The position numbers and the translations under genes were made by a program. A model generated the notes under the pieces. That model did no database searches, had not been told where the DNA came from, and saw only the letters and a list, made by a program, of their open reading frames with translations. From an uncultured Clostridia bacterium (GTDB taxonomy: Bacteria; Bacillota; Clostridia; UBA1381): 33,591 bases of DNA. The stretch lies in contig CANQIP010000016.1 in NCBI GenBank assembly GCA_947623955.1, positions 1-33,591 of the forward strand. The letters run 5' to 3'. Every line of letters starts with the position of its first letter. Position 1 is the first letter of the stretch. Positions 1 to 8,124 of this stretch are shown piece by piece.

Positions 1-1199
1 CCCTTTCTTAAAAGCGACAGTATCAGCGGCGCGACCTTTCTTCCGACCGACTGGAAAAGCGTTATGATAATCATCGTTACGGAAATGCACGGTCCGGTTA
101 TGCAGATGATACGCTGGAACGTGCTGCCGTATTGCACTGTCAGCGGGTCGTTTATGAACGCCTTTACGACCGGTGACGCGCACAGCAGCAAAAACGCCGT
201 ACCCGCGGCCGCGACTATTAGACTGTACGCGAACGTCGTCTTTACCGCCGACATCATGCGCTTGAAATTCTTCGAGGAATAGTTGTAGCCGATAAGCGGT
301 ATAACGCCCTGCGACATTCCCGTTGCCATGGCGTACGTGAGCATATCGACCTTTTTCGCTATGCCTATGCCCGCGACAGCCTCGTTGCAGTACGACACCA
401 TAAGGCGGTTCATGCAGACATTCGAGAACACGCCCATTATGTTCATAATGCTGCTCGGCAGTCCGACCATAAGCACCTCGAACGGTATCTTCTTTCCGAG
501 CGTGTAGTATGCGGGGTTTAAAGTTAGGACGGTGTTGCTGCGTTTTCTGATAATCAGTATGATAAAATAAATCGTCGCGGTGAGGTTTGAGAGCATCGTC
601 GCGATCGCCGCGCCCGCTATTTCGAGCCTGAACACGGAAATAAAAATCGGGTCGAGAATGATGTTGAGTATACCGCCCATCGTCATGCCGAAGCTCGCCT
701 GTTTCGCGTAGCCCTCCGACCTCACGAGATGCGCGAGCGCGGCATTGAGTACCGTCGGTGCCGCGCCTATCGTTATCGCCCAGAATATGTACTGACTGCA
801 AAATTCGTATGTGTCTTTATTCGCCCCGACAGCCGGAAGTATCGCGCCTTTAAGCAGAAACACGACTATGCCGTACAGAACCGCCGCAGCTCCCGCCGTC
901 CACACGCTGAAGGCGCAGGCTCTTTTCGCCTTATTGTTATTGCCCGCGCCGAGCGAGCGCGATATAAGGCTCGAACCGCCTATGCCGAACAAATTCGCCA
1001 TACCCGTGAGCAGAACAAACAGCGGCATACACAGCGACGCGGCGGCAACTTGATTGGGGTCGCCTATCTGCCCGATGAAAAACGTGTCAGCCATGTTGTA
1101 CACGACCGTTATAAGCTGACTTATTACCGTCGGCACAACCAATGAAATTACGGCTCGGTTTATCGGTGTGTTTTCAAATAAATCCTTGTTGCTTTCCAT
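1..1199 (-). CDS. MATE family multidrug/Na+ antiporter, 3' end outside window
   Basis: An integral membrane exporter of the MATE superfamily, which pumps drugs or metabolites out using a cation gradient. Translating the minus strand from ATG at 1197-1199 gives about 399 residues with no stop before the window edge. The family is usually about 450 residues, so roughly the last 50 are missing. The N-terminus has the family signature: a short cytoplasmic tail, then PTVISQL, YNMADTFFIGQ and the GIGGSSLISRSLG loop. The second half repeats the fold, with GLPSSIMNIMG and QGVIPLIGYNY as in other MATE proteins. A GAGGG ribosome binding site lies about 8 bases upstream of the ATG. It follows the oxidoreductase remnant on the same strand. 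The substrate cannot be inferred. Confidence 0.93.
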   Translation of the reverse strand, partial: MESNKDLFENTPINRAVISLVVPTVISQLITVVYNMADTFFIGQIGDPNQVAAASLCMPLFVLLTGMANLFGIGGSSLISRSLGAGNNNKAKRACAFSVWTAGAAAVLYGIVVFLLKGAILPAVGANKDTYEFCSQYIFWAITIGAAPTVLNAALAHLVRSEGYAKQASFGMTMGGILNIILDPIFISVFRLEIAGAAIATMLSNLTATIYFIILIIRKRSNTVLTLNPAYYTLGKKIPFEVLMVGLPSSIMNIMGVFSNVCMNRLMVSYCNEAVAGIGIAKKVDMLTYAMATGMSQGVIPLIGYNYSSKNFKRMMSAVKTTFAYSLIVAAAGTAFLLLCASPVVKAFINDPLTVQYGSTFQRIICITGPCISVTMIIITLFQSVGRKVAPLILSLLRK

Positions 1200-1252
1200 G
1201 CTATTTTCCCTCTTTTTTTCTTGTAGGTCAAAAACAAATCGGCGGCGCGCTG

Positions 1253-1411
1253 TCAGGGCTTTAATTCACGCTCGGCTTTCAGGAGTATTCCTTCCGCGTC
1301 CGCGCCTATTTCCGTCACCTCGCCGCGGAGCCGTTCAAGAAGGCTGTGCGCGAGACGGTTTGTGCGCGACTCCTTTCTGACGCACGTGTTCACGTATAAA
1401 ATTTTATCCAT
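1253..1411 (-). pseudogene. Internally deleted NAD(P)H-dependent oxidoreductase (flavodoxin fold) remnant
   Basis: A 52-codon reading frame too short to be a working enzyme. A strong GGAGG sits 8 bases upstream of the ATG at 1409-1411. The first 34 residues or so (KILYVNTCVRKESRTNRLA, then LLERLRGEVTE) match the start of flavodoxin-fold NAD(P)H-dependent oxidoreductases, where this segment binds the flavin phosphate. The frame then jumps directly to IGADAEGILLKAE. That resembles the extreme C-terminus of the same family (commonly LD-[IV]-[YWH]-GADVE-x-IL). About 130 middle residues, including the active-site region, would be absent, with the frame kept. I read this as an in-frame deletion remnant that may still be translated. 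Family assignment is from memory of the motifs. Alternatively it could be a genuine small protein. Confidence 0.6.
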
Positions 1412-1436
1412 AATCATAACCTCCGTAATCTCATTT

Positions 1437-2135
1437 TCAATTATGCGCGTCAGCCAAGCGGTTCTCGCCCGTCGCGTAGTCTATTTCAACGTTCGGCTGG
1501 ACGTTGTAGCAATACACGTTAAAGCACAAATCGCCGCCGTCCTCGACGGAGTACGCCTCCATAGTAACGCCGCTTGCAAGGAGGTTGCCGCCGGCAAAAA
1601 TCGGCGTTACGCGGTACATGACGTGGTTGCCTGTTTTTCTTATGTATCTCGCGACCGTGTTCTCGTACGGCAGCATACCCTCTATGTTCATATACGCCGT
1701 TCCGGTTATGAGATTGCGCTCGTTCGCGTTCTCGCCCGTAAGCTGGTAGCCGATGATGTGGCAGCGGTGGTAAATATAATCGCCGTCTATAAAATCATAT
1801 TTCGCGTTTTTCCAGCCCGTGGGTTTTATCGAGCTTATGTCTCCCCTCTCCTCGCTCGGCATGGTGTCGCGCGACAAACAGGCGGTCGCCGCACCGCAGC
1901 GTCCGAGATAGTCGAGCTCGCTGTATTTTTCAAAGCTTTGCGTTGTTTTTTCATCGTCGGTAAAGCTTGGAATATTATTATTCAGCACGACGCTTGCGTT
2001 ACCGCTGTACGGCGGTATGCTGTCGAGCGCGTAGCTTTCGGCGCTGTGGCTGCCCTTTATGTATTTCGCCGCGACCACCGTTACCGCTAGCAGCGCAAGC
2101 GTTAAAATCGTCGTTGAGATTTTTCCCTTCCTCAA
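1437..2135 (-). CDS. Secreted DNA/RNA non-specific endonuclease (streptodornase/EndA-like)
   Basis: A probable exported nuclease of 232 residues. Residues 1-26 form a basic N-terminus plus hydrophobic stretch, a signal peptide or signal anchor. The catalytic core at about 95-225 has the order GDISSIKPTGW, YHRCHIIGYQLTGENANE, RNLITGT, GMLPYE and MYRVTPIF, followed by a C-terminal YNVQP...IDYATGE. This matches streptococcal DNase and EndA-type beta-beta-alpha-metal nucleases. His126 in RCHIIG is the expected general base, and Asn141 in the NERNLITG segment is a likely Mg2+ ligand. The start is a TTG at 2133-2135 with AAAGGAG 7 bases upstream; no better ATG exists. It lies 34 bases downstream of the secreted peptidase gene, so the two are probably co-transcribed. 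Likely roles are nucleotide scavenging, DNA uptake or competition. Confidence 0.9.
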   Translation of the reverse strand: MRKGKISTTILTLALLAVTVVAAKYIKGSHSAESYALDSIPPYSGNASVVLNNNIPSFTDDEKTTQSFEKYSELDYLGRCGAATACLSRDTMPSEERGDISSIKPTGWKNAKYDFIDGDYIYHRCHIIGYQLTGENANERNLITGTAYMNIEGMLPYENTVARYIRKTGNHVMYRVTPIFAGGNLLASGVTMEAYSVEDGGDLCFNVYCYNVQPNVEIDYATGENRLADAHN

Positions 2136-2169
2136 TTTAAATCTCCTTTTACAATTTATTATATATCAT

Positions 2170-4269
2170 TTACCCGGACGCGTCGATTATCTGTGCGCCT
2201 CTGTACGGATTATTCTTGTCGTTCCAGACAAGCAGTCTCAATTCGTGTGTAACGCCGTCTTTTACGTAGTCTAAGCATATATCTCCGCTCTCGGTCATTA
2301 CCTTTCTCACCTTGACTACCCTTATGAGTGTGCCGTTTTCGTACTCGGCTGCATACACGTTTATATCCGCGCCCGCCCCGTCCGCGTTGACTGTTATCGG
2401 AACGGTTATAACGCCGTCCGTATACAACGCGTCTCCGATGCTGATTGCCTCCGGTATCGGTGTGGGTGTTGGCGTTGGTGTGGGCGTAGGCGTTGGTGTC
2501 GGTGTTGGCGTAGGGGTCGGAGTTGGCGTGGGGGTTGGCGTGGGGGTCGGGGTAGGCGTTGGCGTTGGTGTGGGTGTAGGTGTAGGTGTAGGTGTCGGCG
2601 TAGGCGTAGGTGTGGGTGTGGGTGTGGGCGTAGCATCCGGCATCACAATGCCGTCGGGGTACAGCGAAAAGCCTTCCATATGGTTCTCCATCGCCTGCCG
2701 CAAAAGCCTGTACCGATTGGGACACAGAATTTGTATCGCCCTCCGGCGGTCACGGTTGCCGTAACACGTAAAATAGAAACGGCAAAATTCGGCGAAGTCC
2801 TCCGCCAGATATTTGGAATCGGTCGACGCGCCGTAGCTTGACATGGAGAACATATCATTTTTCCGCGCAGCCTCCCACAATCCGCTTTGGTACGACCAAA
2901 AGTACCCGCCGCTGCCGAGACGTGCGTCAAAGCTGTGACCCATTTCATGTATTATGCTGTCAAGTATAGACTGCTCGCTGTTCGGGTGGTTCAGTTCGAT
3001 ATACAGATGCACTCCCGCGCTGTAATAGGAGTTGAGCGATGAGTATTCCGACATCAGCGTTTTAATATCCTTTCGGTAAATGTAAGGAATATGTACAACA
3101 ATTTCTTCAAAGTATTTCGCGTCGGTTTCGGCGACATTGTTACCCGCCTCGACCCACATTTCCAAATTCTGCGTCGTTTGACCGTCCGCCTCCGTGATAA
3201 TCAAGTCGTAGACAGTAAATTCCTTTGTACTGCTTTTGCTGCTCCACGAATACCAACTCGGGTGTCCGTACTCGGTTCTTGCATCTCCGCGCTTTGCCGT
3301 AACGCCGTCCGTTCCCGGTAAATCATACGGAACGTGGTAACTCGACTGCAAGTGCTTTGTCACATATCCGCCGCTTACGGAAAGGTACGACGAAAGCGCG
3401 GACATAAGCTGAGCCTCCGTGGGTTTCTTTCCGTTCCTGTAAAGCTCGTCCAGTCTTCCGCGTGGAGACTGATTTTCTGCCATAGCCGTTCCGTTGCGCT
3501 CGAACGCGTCGCCCGCAACGCTCTCGTAGACGCGCACAATTCGCTCTCTCTGCGCGTCGGTTAGATTTGCCCATGCCTGCGTTTTTGACAGCTTGTAAAG
3601 CGGACTTTCGTCCGGCAGCTCCTCAAACGTAATCTTCGCCCTATGTTCCCTATCGGTCGCTATGACCTTACCGTCCTCCGAAATGCCCATATATAGGTCG
3701 TTTTCAAGGTTTTTAAGATAATACGACGGCTTGTCGTCGGCATAGTCCTCGCTCTTTTCTCTGAACCAGTGCTGGGTGTTGTCGTTCATACCGTAAAATT
3801 CCGTTTCCGTGTTCACGTCCTTGTTGCCGAATTTATATTGCGCGGACGGCAGCTGTTCGCCCAAATCCGCCGTTGCTATTCTTCGCGTAAAGTCGTTCCA
3901 CACCTCCACGTTTTGGTATTCCCACACGTAATCTTCCTCATAGTCGTCCCATACCTCGACATACTGCCGTTCAATACGCGGCTGATTGGAACTGCGCACC
4001 TCAAACGCGTAGCTGCCGTCAGCCATGTCACGCGGCAGGAATTGGTCACTCATATCGTTTACGGATATTTCGTCGGCAATTATTTTATCGTCCCGGACGC
4101 GCAGCTTATGACCTTCGGCATAAACGTGCTGATACATTCCCGCAAAGCCTTTGTAGACTGCGTCCGTTTCATCGTCCGCTTTCGCATACTCAAAGGGCGC
4201 AGCGGAGAAAATTGCGAAAACAGCGCACATGACGAGGCAGTAAAACTTATATCTGTTCCGTGTATTCAT
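2170..4269 (-). CDS. Secreted anthrax-lethal-factor-like (M34/ATLF) zinc metallopeptidase with Thr-Pro linker
   Basis: A 699-residue secreted protein. Residues 1-31 form a signal peptide. Residues about 32-430 are an unrecognised N-terminal region containing Tyr- and Trp-rich segments. The catalytic module has HEMGH at 441-445 (zinc ligands His441 and His445, base Glu442), then SSYG at 477-480 and YLAEDFAEF at 487-495. Glu490 is 49 residues after His441, the same spacing as His686 to Glu735 in anthrax lethal factor, and the SYG tyrosine is also present. After the peptidase come 29 Thr-Pro dipeptides and a C-terminal domain of about 90 residues, probably a beta-sandwich, ending near [11 protein letters not shown]. 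The ATG at 4269 is chosen over an in-frame GTG at 4290 because GGGAGG lies just upstream of the ATG. It has its own promoter. The target is unknown; a role as a toxin or in surface processing is inference. Confidence 0.85.
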   Translation of the reverse strand: MNTRNRYKFYCLVMCAVFAIFSAAPFEYAKADDETDAVYKGFAGMYQHVYAEGHKLRVRDDKIIADEISVNDMSDQFLPRDMADGSYAFEVRSSNQPRIERQYVEVWDDYEEDYVWEYQNVEVWNDFTRRIATADLGEQLPSAQYKFGNKDVNTETEFYGMNDNTQHWFREKSEDYADDKPSYYLKNLENDLYMGISEDGKVIATDREHRAKITFEELPDESPLYKLSKTQAWANLTDAQRERIVRVYESVAGDAFERNGTAMAENQSPRGRLDELYRNGKKPTEAQLMSALSSYLSVSGGYVTKHLQSSYHVPYDLPGTDGVTAKRGDARTEYGHPSWYSWSSKSSTKEFTVYDLIITEADGQTTQNLEMWVEAGNNVAETDAKYFEEIVVHIPYIYRKDIKTLMSEYSSLNSYYSAGVHLYIELNHPNSEQSILDSIIHEMGHSFDARLGSGGYFWSYQSGLWEAARKNDMFSMSSYGASTDSKYLAEDFAEFCRFYFTCYGNRDRRRAIQILCPNRYRLLRQAMENHMEGFSLYPDGIVMPDATPTPTPTPTPTPTPTPTPTPTPTPTPTPTPTPTPTPTPTPTPTPTPTPTPTPTPTPTPIPEAISIGDALYTDGVITVPITVNADGAGADINVYAAEYENGTLIRVVKVRKVMTESGDICLDYVKDGVTHELRLLVWNDKNNPYRGAQIIDASG
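2458..2631 (-). repeat. 29 tandem Thr-Pro codon pairs (degenerate hexamer repeat)
   Basis: This stretch encodes 29 uninterrupted Thr-Pro dipeptides linking the peptidase module to the C-terminal domain. At DNA level it is a run of six-base units whose third codon positions vary among all four bases for both Thr and Pro. It is therefore not a perfect microsatellite. The peptide is expected to be an extended, possibly O-glycosylated spacer. The plus strand of the same segment reads as Gly-Val repeats, which is only a shadow. Confidence 0.95.
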
Positions 4270-4320
4270 AATTTTCCCGCCTCCCTTCACGCTCCGAATT
4301 GCTTATGTGTATATATAATC

Positions 4321-4349
4321 ATTTTATCACAAAACGCATTTTTATTCAA
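4321..4349 (-). promoter_or_regulatory. Sigma-A-type promoter for the secreted peptidase gene
   Basis: On the minus strand, TTGAAT (4344-4349) and TAAAAT (4321-4326) are separated by 17 bases. This lies about 50 bases upstream of the peptidase start and just downstream of the terminator of the preceding gene. It probably drives the peptidase and then the nuclease. Confidence 0.65.
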
Positions 4350-4384
4350 GGGTTACGGACTATATAAGCCCATAATTCCATATT

Positions 4385-4411
4385 AAAAAAACGGGGTTTA
4401 CCCGTTTTTTT
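4385..4411 (-). terminator. Rho-independent terminator after the small membrane protein gene
   Basis: An inverted repeat of A7-CGGG and CCCG-T7 surrounds a short loop, giving a hairpin followed by seven U on the minus-strand transcript. It starts 5 bases after the stop codon of the gene at 4417-5016. Confidence 0.8.
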
Positions 4412-4416
4412 AGTAT

Positions 4417-5016
4417 TTACGTACCGATAACCTGTTTCCATTTTTCATACGGTCCCTGATGAACGTACATGGACTTAAAGCAGTAGAGAAAGTCCGTTAT
4501 AAGCAATATCATCATAATTATACCTATGACCTTTACCGCCCTGTTCGGCATATGGTGGATGCTCTCCATAAGCGGCTCGTAGCAATAGCCCATAAACAGC
4601 GTTATTACCGCCGCGAACATCATGGAGGTCGGTATGGATGTGTACCGCGTAATGTGCAGCGGTATGCGCGTGTAGTCCCAGTAGTGAAATCCAAACTCGT
4701 CCTCCACAAACGTGCCGAGCATTATTTCGCCGAGACTTACGATAACCATTGCTATGAGAAAATACAGTATATAGCTCTGGCTGCGCGTTAAGTGTCTGTG
4801 ATTGCTCTCGCCTATTTTTATGTTATTCGGAGTGCCGACAACCAAATAAAATCCCACAATCGTCAAGCCGTACCCGAGAAGGAACGGAAGGTTCATGCTC
4901 CTGTTGTCCATGTAGCCGCACGTCAGGGCGAGCCAGCCGTTTTCAAGCTGAAATCCCATAAACGACACTATGACCGTCATAATGTTAAGCTCGTAGAAAT
5001 TATATCTTTTTTTCAT
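4417..5016 (-). CDS. Small multi-pass membrane protein of unknown function
   Basis: About 199 residues with five or so hydrophobic spans: near 10-30, 45-60, 82-102, 128-148 and 162-182. I do not recognise the family with confidence. The segment FGFHYWDYTRIPLHI, ahead of a membrane span, recalls the W-D-Y motif of the putative ABC-transporter permease family PF06541 (CmpB/YvoF-like), but the match is weak. Charged loops and the NPL-free, Met-rich spans give no catalytic clue. The ATG at 5014-5016 is preferred to an in-frame TTG at 5022 because GGTGG lies 6 bases upstream of the ATG. It is a single-gene unit with its own promoter and terminator. Confidence 0.75.
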   Translation of the reverse strand: MKKRYNFYELNIMTVIVSFMGFQLENGWLALTCGYMDNRSMNLPFLLGYGLTIVGFYLVVGTPNNIKIGESNHRHLTRSQSYILYFLIAMVIVSLGEIMLGTFVEDEFGFHYWDYTRIPLHITRYTSIPTSMMFAAVITLFMGYCYEPLMESIHHMPNRAVKVIGIIMMILLITDFLYCFKSMYVHQGPYEKWKQVIGT

Positions 5017-5051
5017 ATCCAACCACCACTAATATTCATATCGTTCCCTAT

Positions 5052-5080
5052 ATAATAACACATTTTGCCGAAATGCTCAA
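5052..5080 (-). promoter_or_regulatory. Sigma-A-type promoter for the small membrane protein gene
   Basis: On the minus strand, TTGAGC (5075-5080) and TATTAT (5052-5057) are separated by 17 bases, about 35 bases upstream of the ATG at 5016. Confidence 0.6.
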
Positions 5081-5102
5081 TACCTTTATTAAAATTTATT
5101 TC

Positions 5103-6278
5103 TCAGTAATACTTGACCGTAACGGTCTTTCCCATGCTCTCGGCAGCGCTCTTTATGCCCTCTACAAGGCTCATGCGCACCGTGAGGTCAAAGCTTACGC
5201 CCGTGTCCTTGTGCGCCTCGTTTATCGCCGTGCCGACGAACATGTTGAGCGTCGTACATTCCTCGATGATCATACGCGCTATTTCCGACGCGCCGTTACC
5301 GGAGTCAAGCTCCACGAAAAAGTCCGCGTCGATGTCGTCGGACGCGTAGCGTTTTAAAAGTCCCAGAGCCTTGTTGAGCGTAAGAACGCCCTCGGTAACA
5401 AGGTCTATGCCGTCTATTTCGGCTGTCGGCGGGACGTCACCGTCCGACGACGACATATTTGTTTTTATCTTCTTACCGAGCACGCGTGCGGCAATATTCG
5501 CGCTTGTGCCGCCGGAGATTATCTTTTTACCGTCCGTTTCCATAAATTCACGCATCAGGCGTTCGTCGTCGTCCGCGCTTTTGGGCGGGCCCGTGAACAG
5601 ATTTACGACCTGCTCCTCCACGACCCGCGCCACGGCGACGGTAGTATCGTCGCCCGGCTTTGATATGTAAAGTTCGTCGCACGCCTGACTTAAAACAGAC
5701 GCGAGACGCGACGCTGAATTTGTTTTCGGCACGCGGCTTAACGTATACTCCGCCATTTTATCCCAAGTCCAGCCGTTAAGGTCGAGTATGTCGCCCGCGC
5801 CCGCGTAGATAACTCCGTCGCTCATCAGCACAAAGCTGTCGCCTTTTTGCGCTTTAAAACGGTACTCGCGTATCTTCTTGCCGCCTATTTCACGCGTTTT
5901 GTACGGGTATTTCACGATTTCCTTATTCCGCACGAACACGCAGTCGGGGTTGTCGTACTCGACGAGGTACGCGTCGCCGCTGTGCGATATTTGCAGTATC
6001 GAAAACGTCGCGTACGCCACCTTTCTGACGCTGCATATAGGGAGCGTACTCGCGATCGTTTCAACGCACTCGTCTATCGTCGCGCCCTCGGCAGTCATTG
6101 TGGCGAGTATTTTTGAGGTGAGCGTCGCGAGTATGTTCGCCTTTACGCCGCTGCCCATGCCGTCGGCGAGAATAAGAATGTCGCTGTCGGCTGTTTTCAC
6201 TATCTCAACCTTGTCGCCGCAAAGTTCCTCGCCGTATTTGTTAAGGCTTTTCCAAGCCATGTCGGTCGTCACATTCAT
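5103..6278 (-). CDS. SpoIIE/PP2C-type serine phosphatase paired with sensory hydrogenase
   Basis: A cytoplasmic 391-residue protein. Residues 1-215 are a PPM/SpoIIE phosphatase domain with metal-binding motifs LADGMGSG (about 37-44), LMSDGV (about 151-156) and GDDTTVAVA near residue 205. These enzymes dephosphorylate Ser/Thr on partners such as anti-anti-sigma factors. The remaining 175 or so residues form a separate C-terminal module beginning around IISGGTSANIAARVLGKK. I cannot name it, although phosphatases encoded beside PAS-hydrogenases commonly carry an extension of this kind. Only 3 bases separate its ATG from the hydrogenase stop, and its GAGGA ribosome site lies in the hydrogenase C-terminal codons, so the two are translationally linked. 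The likely role is the output arm of an H2 or redox signalling pathway; the target is unknown. Confidence 0.88.
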   Translation of the reverse strand: MNVTTDMAWKSLNKYGEELCGDKVEIVKTADSDILILADGMGSGVKANILATLTSKILATMTAEGATIDECVETIASTLPICSVRKVAYATFSILQISHSGDAYLVEYDNPDCVFVRNKEIVKYPYKTREIGGKKIREYRFKAQKGDSFVLMSDGVIYAGAGDILDLNGWTWDKMAEYTLSRVPKTNSASRLASVLSQACDELYISKPGDDTTVAVARVVEEQVVNLFTGPPKSADDDERLMREFMETDGKKIISGGTSANIAARVLGKKIKTNMSSSDGDVPPTAEIDGIDLVTEGVLTLNKALGLLKRYASDDIDADFFVELDSGNGASEIARMIIEECTTLNMFVGTAINEAHKDTGVSFDLTVRMSLVEGIKSAAESMGKTVTVKYY

Positions 6279-6281
6279 AAT

Positions 6282-7985
6282 TTAATCCTCTAATATAAGG
6301 TCGCGCAGCTTTGTCATTGTCACCTTCGTTTCAGCCGTCGTTTCGCCGAGAAGTCCGGCGATTTCCTGCGCCACCGTCATCTGCTTGTCTATAACCTTTT
6401 TCGCAATATCCATAGCCTCAAGCTTGAAATTGTAGTGCTGCTCCTTTATTTTTTCCTCGTTCGTTATGTCGTGGAACGTTAAGAGCGCGCAGTCCATATT
6501 CCCGATATACGCGACGTTTCTGCGCATTATAAGCCCCTCATGCTCCAGCTTTATTTTGACGTCCTGTATTGAGCGTTTTTCGCTTAAAGCCTTTTCAACG
6601 TCGTCCGCCTCCATAAACTCAAATATGTACCGTTCGAGCGCCTCCTCCTTGCTCACGCCGAGAAGTGTCTGCGCCTTTTTGTTACACTCTATGATACGCA
6701 TTTCCGAGTCGATTATAAGTATCGCGTCGGGCGTTACGTCGAGCACGACGTTCGACATCGACTCCGACTGCATAAGCGTGTACGGCAGACACATGTTGAT
6801 TTCAGCCTTGCCGTTGTACACCGCGGCAGCCTTTTCACGGCACGTCGAGTAGCCGCACGCGCCGCAGTTAAGCTCGTCCTTTTCGCTGTACTTGCCGATT
6901 GCTTTTAGTATCTCGCGGTACTCCTTCTCGCTCGGCAAATCCTCGTGCAGCGAGCGATCGCCGAATTCGCGTTCAAGCTCGCCCGAAGAGAGGTATTCTA
7001 TTTCGGACGGGGTTTTGTACGACGCGTCCTTTTCAAGCTTTACCCTCGCCTTTACGAACGACTTGTTCCATTTTGAGCTTGCGGGGCCCTTTACGCACCC
7101 TCCGGCGCACACGTTAGCCTCGATAAAGCATTTGTCAAGCCCGCCCTCTTTGAGACATTCGAGCATTTCCATACAGTTTTTGAGACCGTCCACCTGTACC
7201 TTGTCGTAGCCCTCCATGTCCTCGTCGGCGATTACCGACTGTATAACTCCGCCGCCTATCGGGTAAAGGCGGTTTACCTCGGGCGTGGGGTTCGCGAACG
7301 GTTTTTCCTCACATTCGCGCACGTTTATTCTGGCTGCGTTGAACCAGTCGTCTATTTCCTCAAACGTCAAAATCGCGTCAACCGCACCGAATATTCTGTC
7401 GTCGCCCACAGCCTCCTGCTTTTTCGCTATGCAGGGGCCCAGAAACACGACGCGTGTGTCCGCGCCGTACGTTTTCTTTATGTACCTGCCGTGCGCTATC
7501 ATCGGCGACACGACGGGCGCGAGGTATTTCGCGCACTCGGGGTAATACTTTTCGACAAGGTCGTTTACGCTCGGGCAGCAGGTGGTTATGATGTTCTCCA
7601 TTTCACCCTCGCGGATAAGACGCTTGTACTCGTTCGTAACCATAGCCGCGCCCTCGGCGGTCTCGCGGACGGCGTAAAAACCGAGGCTCATAAGCGCGCC
7701 GACAAGCTGCTCCGGTCGGTCGAATTCGAGTACGCCCATGTATGACGGCGCGATAGAGATAACCGTGCGCTCGTTGTTTTTTAAATACCCCTTTACGCGC
7801 TCGACATCGCTCGCGAACGTTTTCGCGTTCTGCGGGCAAACCTCTAGGCAGTGACCGCAGTGTATGCACCTTTCCTGTATTATCCTCGCCTGCTCGTTCT
7901 GCACGGCGATCGCCTTCACGTCGCAGTTGCGCACGCACTTGTAGCAGTGTCGGCATTTCGCGTCCTTAAAATCTATTACCCTCAT
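6282..7985 (-). CDS. Putative sensory [FeFe]-hydrogenase with PAS domain (HydS-like, group C type)
   Basis: A 567-residue iron-sulfur protein. Cys11/14/17/21 and Cys40/43/46/50 form two ferredoxin-like [4Fe-4S] sites. The H-cluster domain has TTCCPS (Cys136-Cys137), GPCIAKK (Cys185) and EANVCAGGC (Cys293 and Cys297), so all four H-cluster ligands are present. Cys374/377/382/399 form a further FeS motif (CGACGYSTC). A PAS domain follows at about 405-505, then a short helical tail. Catalytic hydrogenases lack the PAS domain; this architecture, beside a PP2C phosphatase, defines the putative H2-sensing class exemplified by HydS proteins. No maturation genes (hydE/F/G) are in the window. The ATG at 7985 is preferred over the adjacent GTG at 7988 given AAGGGG 7 bases upstream. 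A good promoter precedes it. Confidence 0.9.
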   Translation of the reverse strand: MRVIDFKDAKCRHCYKCVRNCDVKAIAVQNEQARIIQERCIHCGHCLEVCPQNAKTFASDVERVKGYLKNNERTVISIAPSYMGVLEFDRPEQLVGALMSLGFYAVRETAEGAAMVTNEYKRLIREGEMENIITTCCPSVNDLVEKYYPECAKYLAPVVSPMIAHGRYIKKTYGADTRVVFLGPCIAKKQEAVGDDRIFGAVDAILTFEEIDDWFNAARINVRECEEKPFANPTPEVNRLYPIGGGVIQSVIADEDMEGYDKVQVDGLKNCMEMLECLKEGGLDKCFIEANVCAGGCVKGPASSKWNKSFVKARVKLEKDASYKTPSEIEYLSSGELEREFGDRSLHEDLPSEKEYREILKAIGKYSEKDELNCGACGYSTCREKAAAVYNGKAEINMCLPYTLMQSESMSNVVLDVTPDAILIIDSEMRIIECNKKAQTLLGVSKEEALERYIFEFMEADDVEKALSEKRSIQDVKIKLEHEGLIMRRNVAYIGNMDCALLTFHDITNEEKIKEQHYNFKLEAMDIAKKVIDKQMTVAQEIAGLLGETTAETKVTMTKLRDLILED

Positions 7986-8023
7986 CACGCTACCCCTTCC
8001 GCGGTAAATTTACTTCTCATACC

Positions 8024-8052
8024 ATTATACCGCATCGTTAAAAAATAATCAA
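8024..8052 (-). promoter_or_regulatory. Promoter of the hydrogenase-phosphatase operon
   Basis: On the minus strand, TTGATT (8047-8052) and a perfect TATAAT (8024-8029) are spaced by 17 bases. The 10-base palindrome GTAAATTTAC at 8004-8013 lies between the -10 box and the start codon and could be an operator. Confidence 0.75.
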
Positions 8053-8095
8053 TAGTAAAATACCGCCCGCGGGAGGCGTCGTTTTATACTGTTCC

Positions 8096-8124
8096 TTGAT
8101 TTTTCCGCTGAAGTGATGTATAAT
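8096..8124 (+). promoter_or_regulatory. Promoter of the four-paralogue surface protein array
   Basis: TTGATT (8096-8101), a 17-base spacer and a perfect TATAAT (8119-8124) lie about 20 bases before the first gene. It has the same -35, spacing and -10 as the divergent hydrogenase promoter. No comparable promoter was found between the four genes, so they are probably one transcript. Confidence 0.8.

Noticed and set aside
1362-2090. 242-residue plus-strand frame
   Set aside because: It lies antisense to the nuclease, which has clear family motifs; the plus frame has no recognisable domain or ribosome site.
2312-2764. Plus-strand reading frame encoding long Gly-Val repeats
   Set aside because: It is the antisense of the Thr-Pro linker of the secreted peptidase; it has no ribosome site or family match.
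2170-4269. Lysozyme- or phage-encoded peptidase, hinting at prophage
   Set aside because: No phage structural, integrase or lysis genes surround it, and the signal peptide and linker suit a chromosomal secreted protein.
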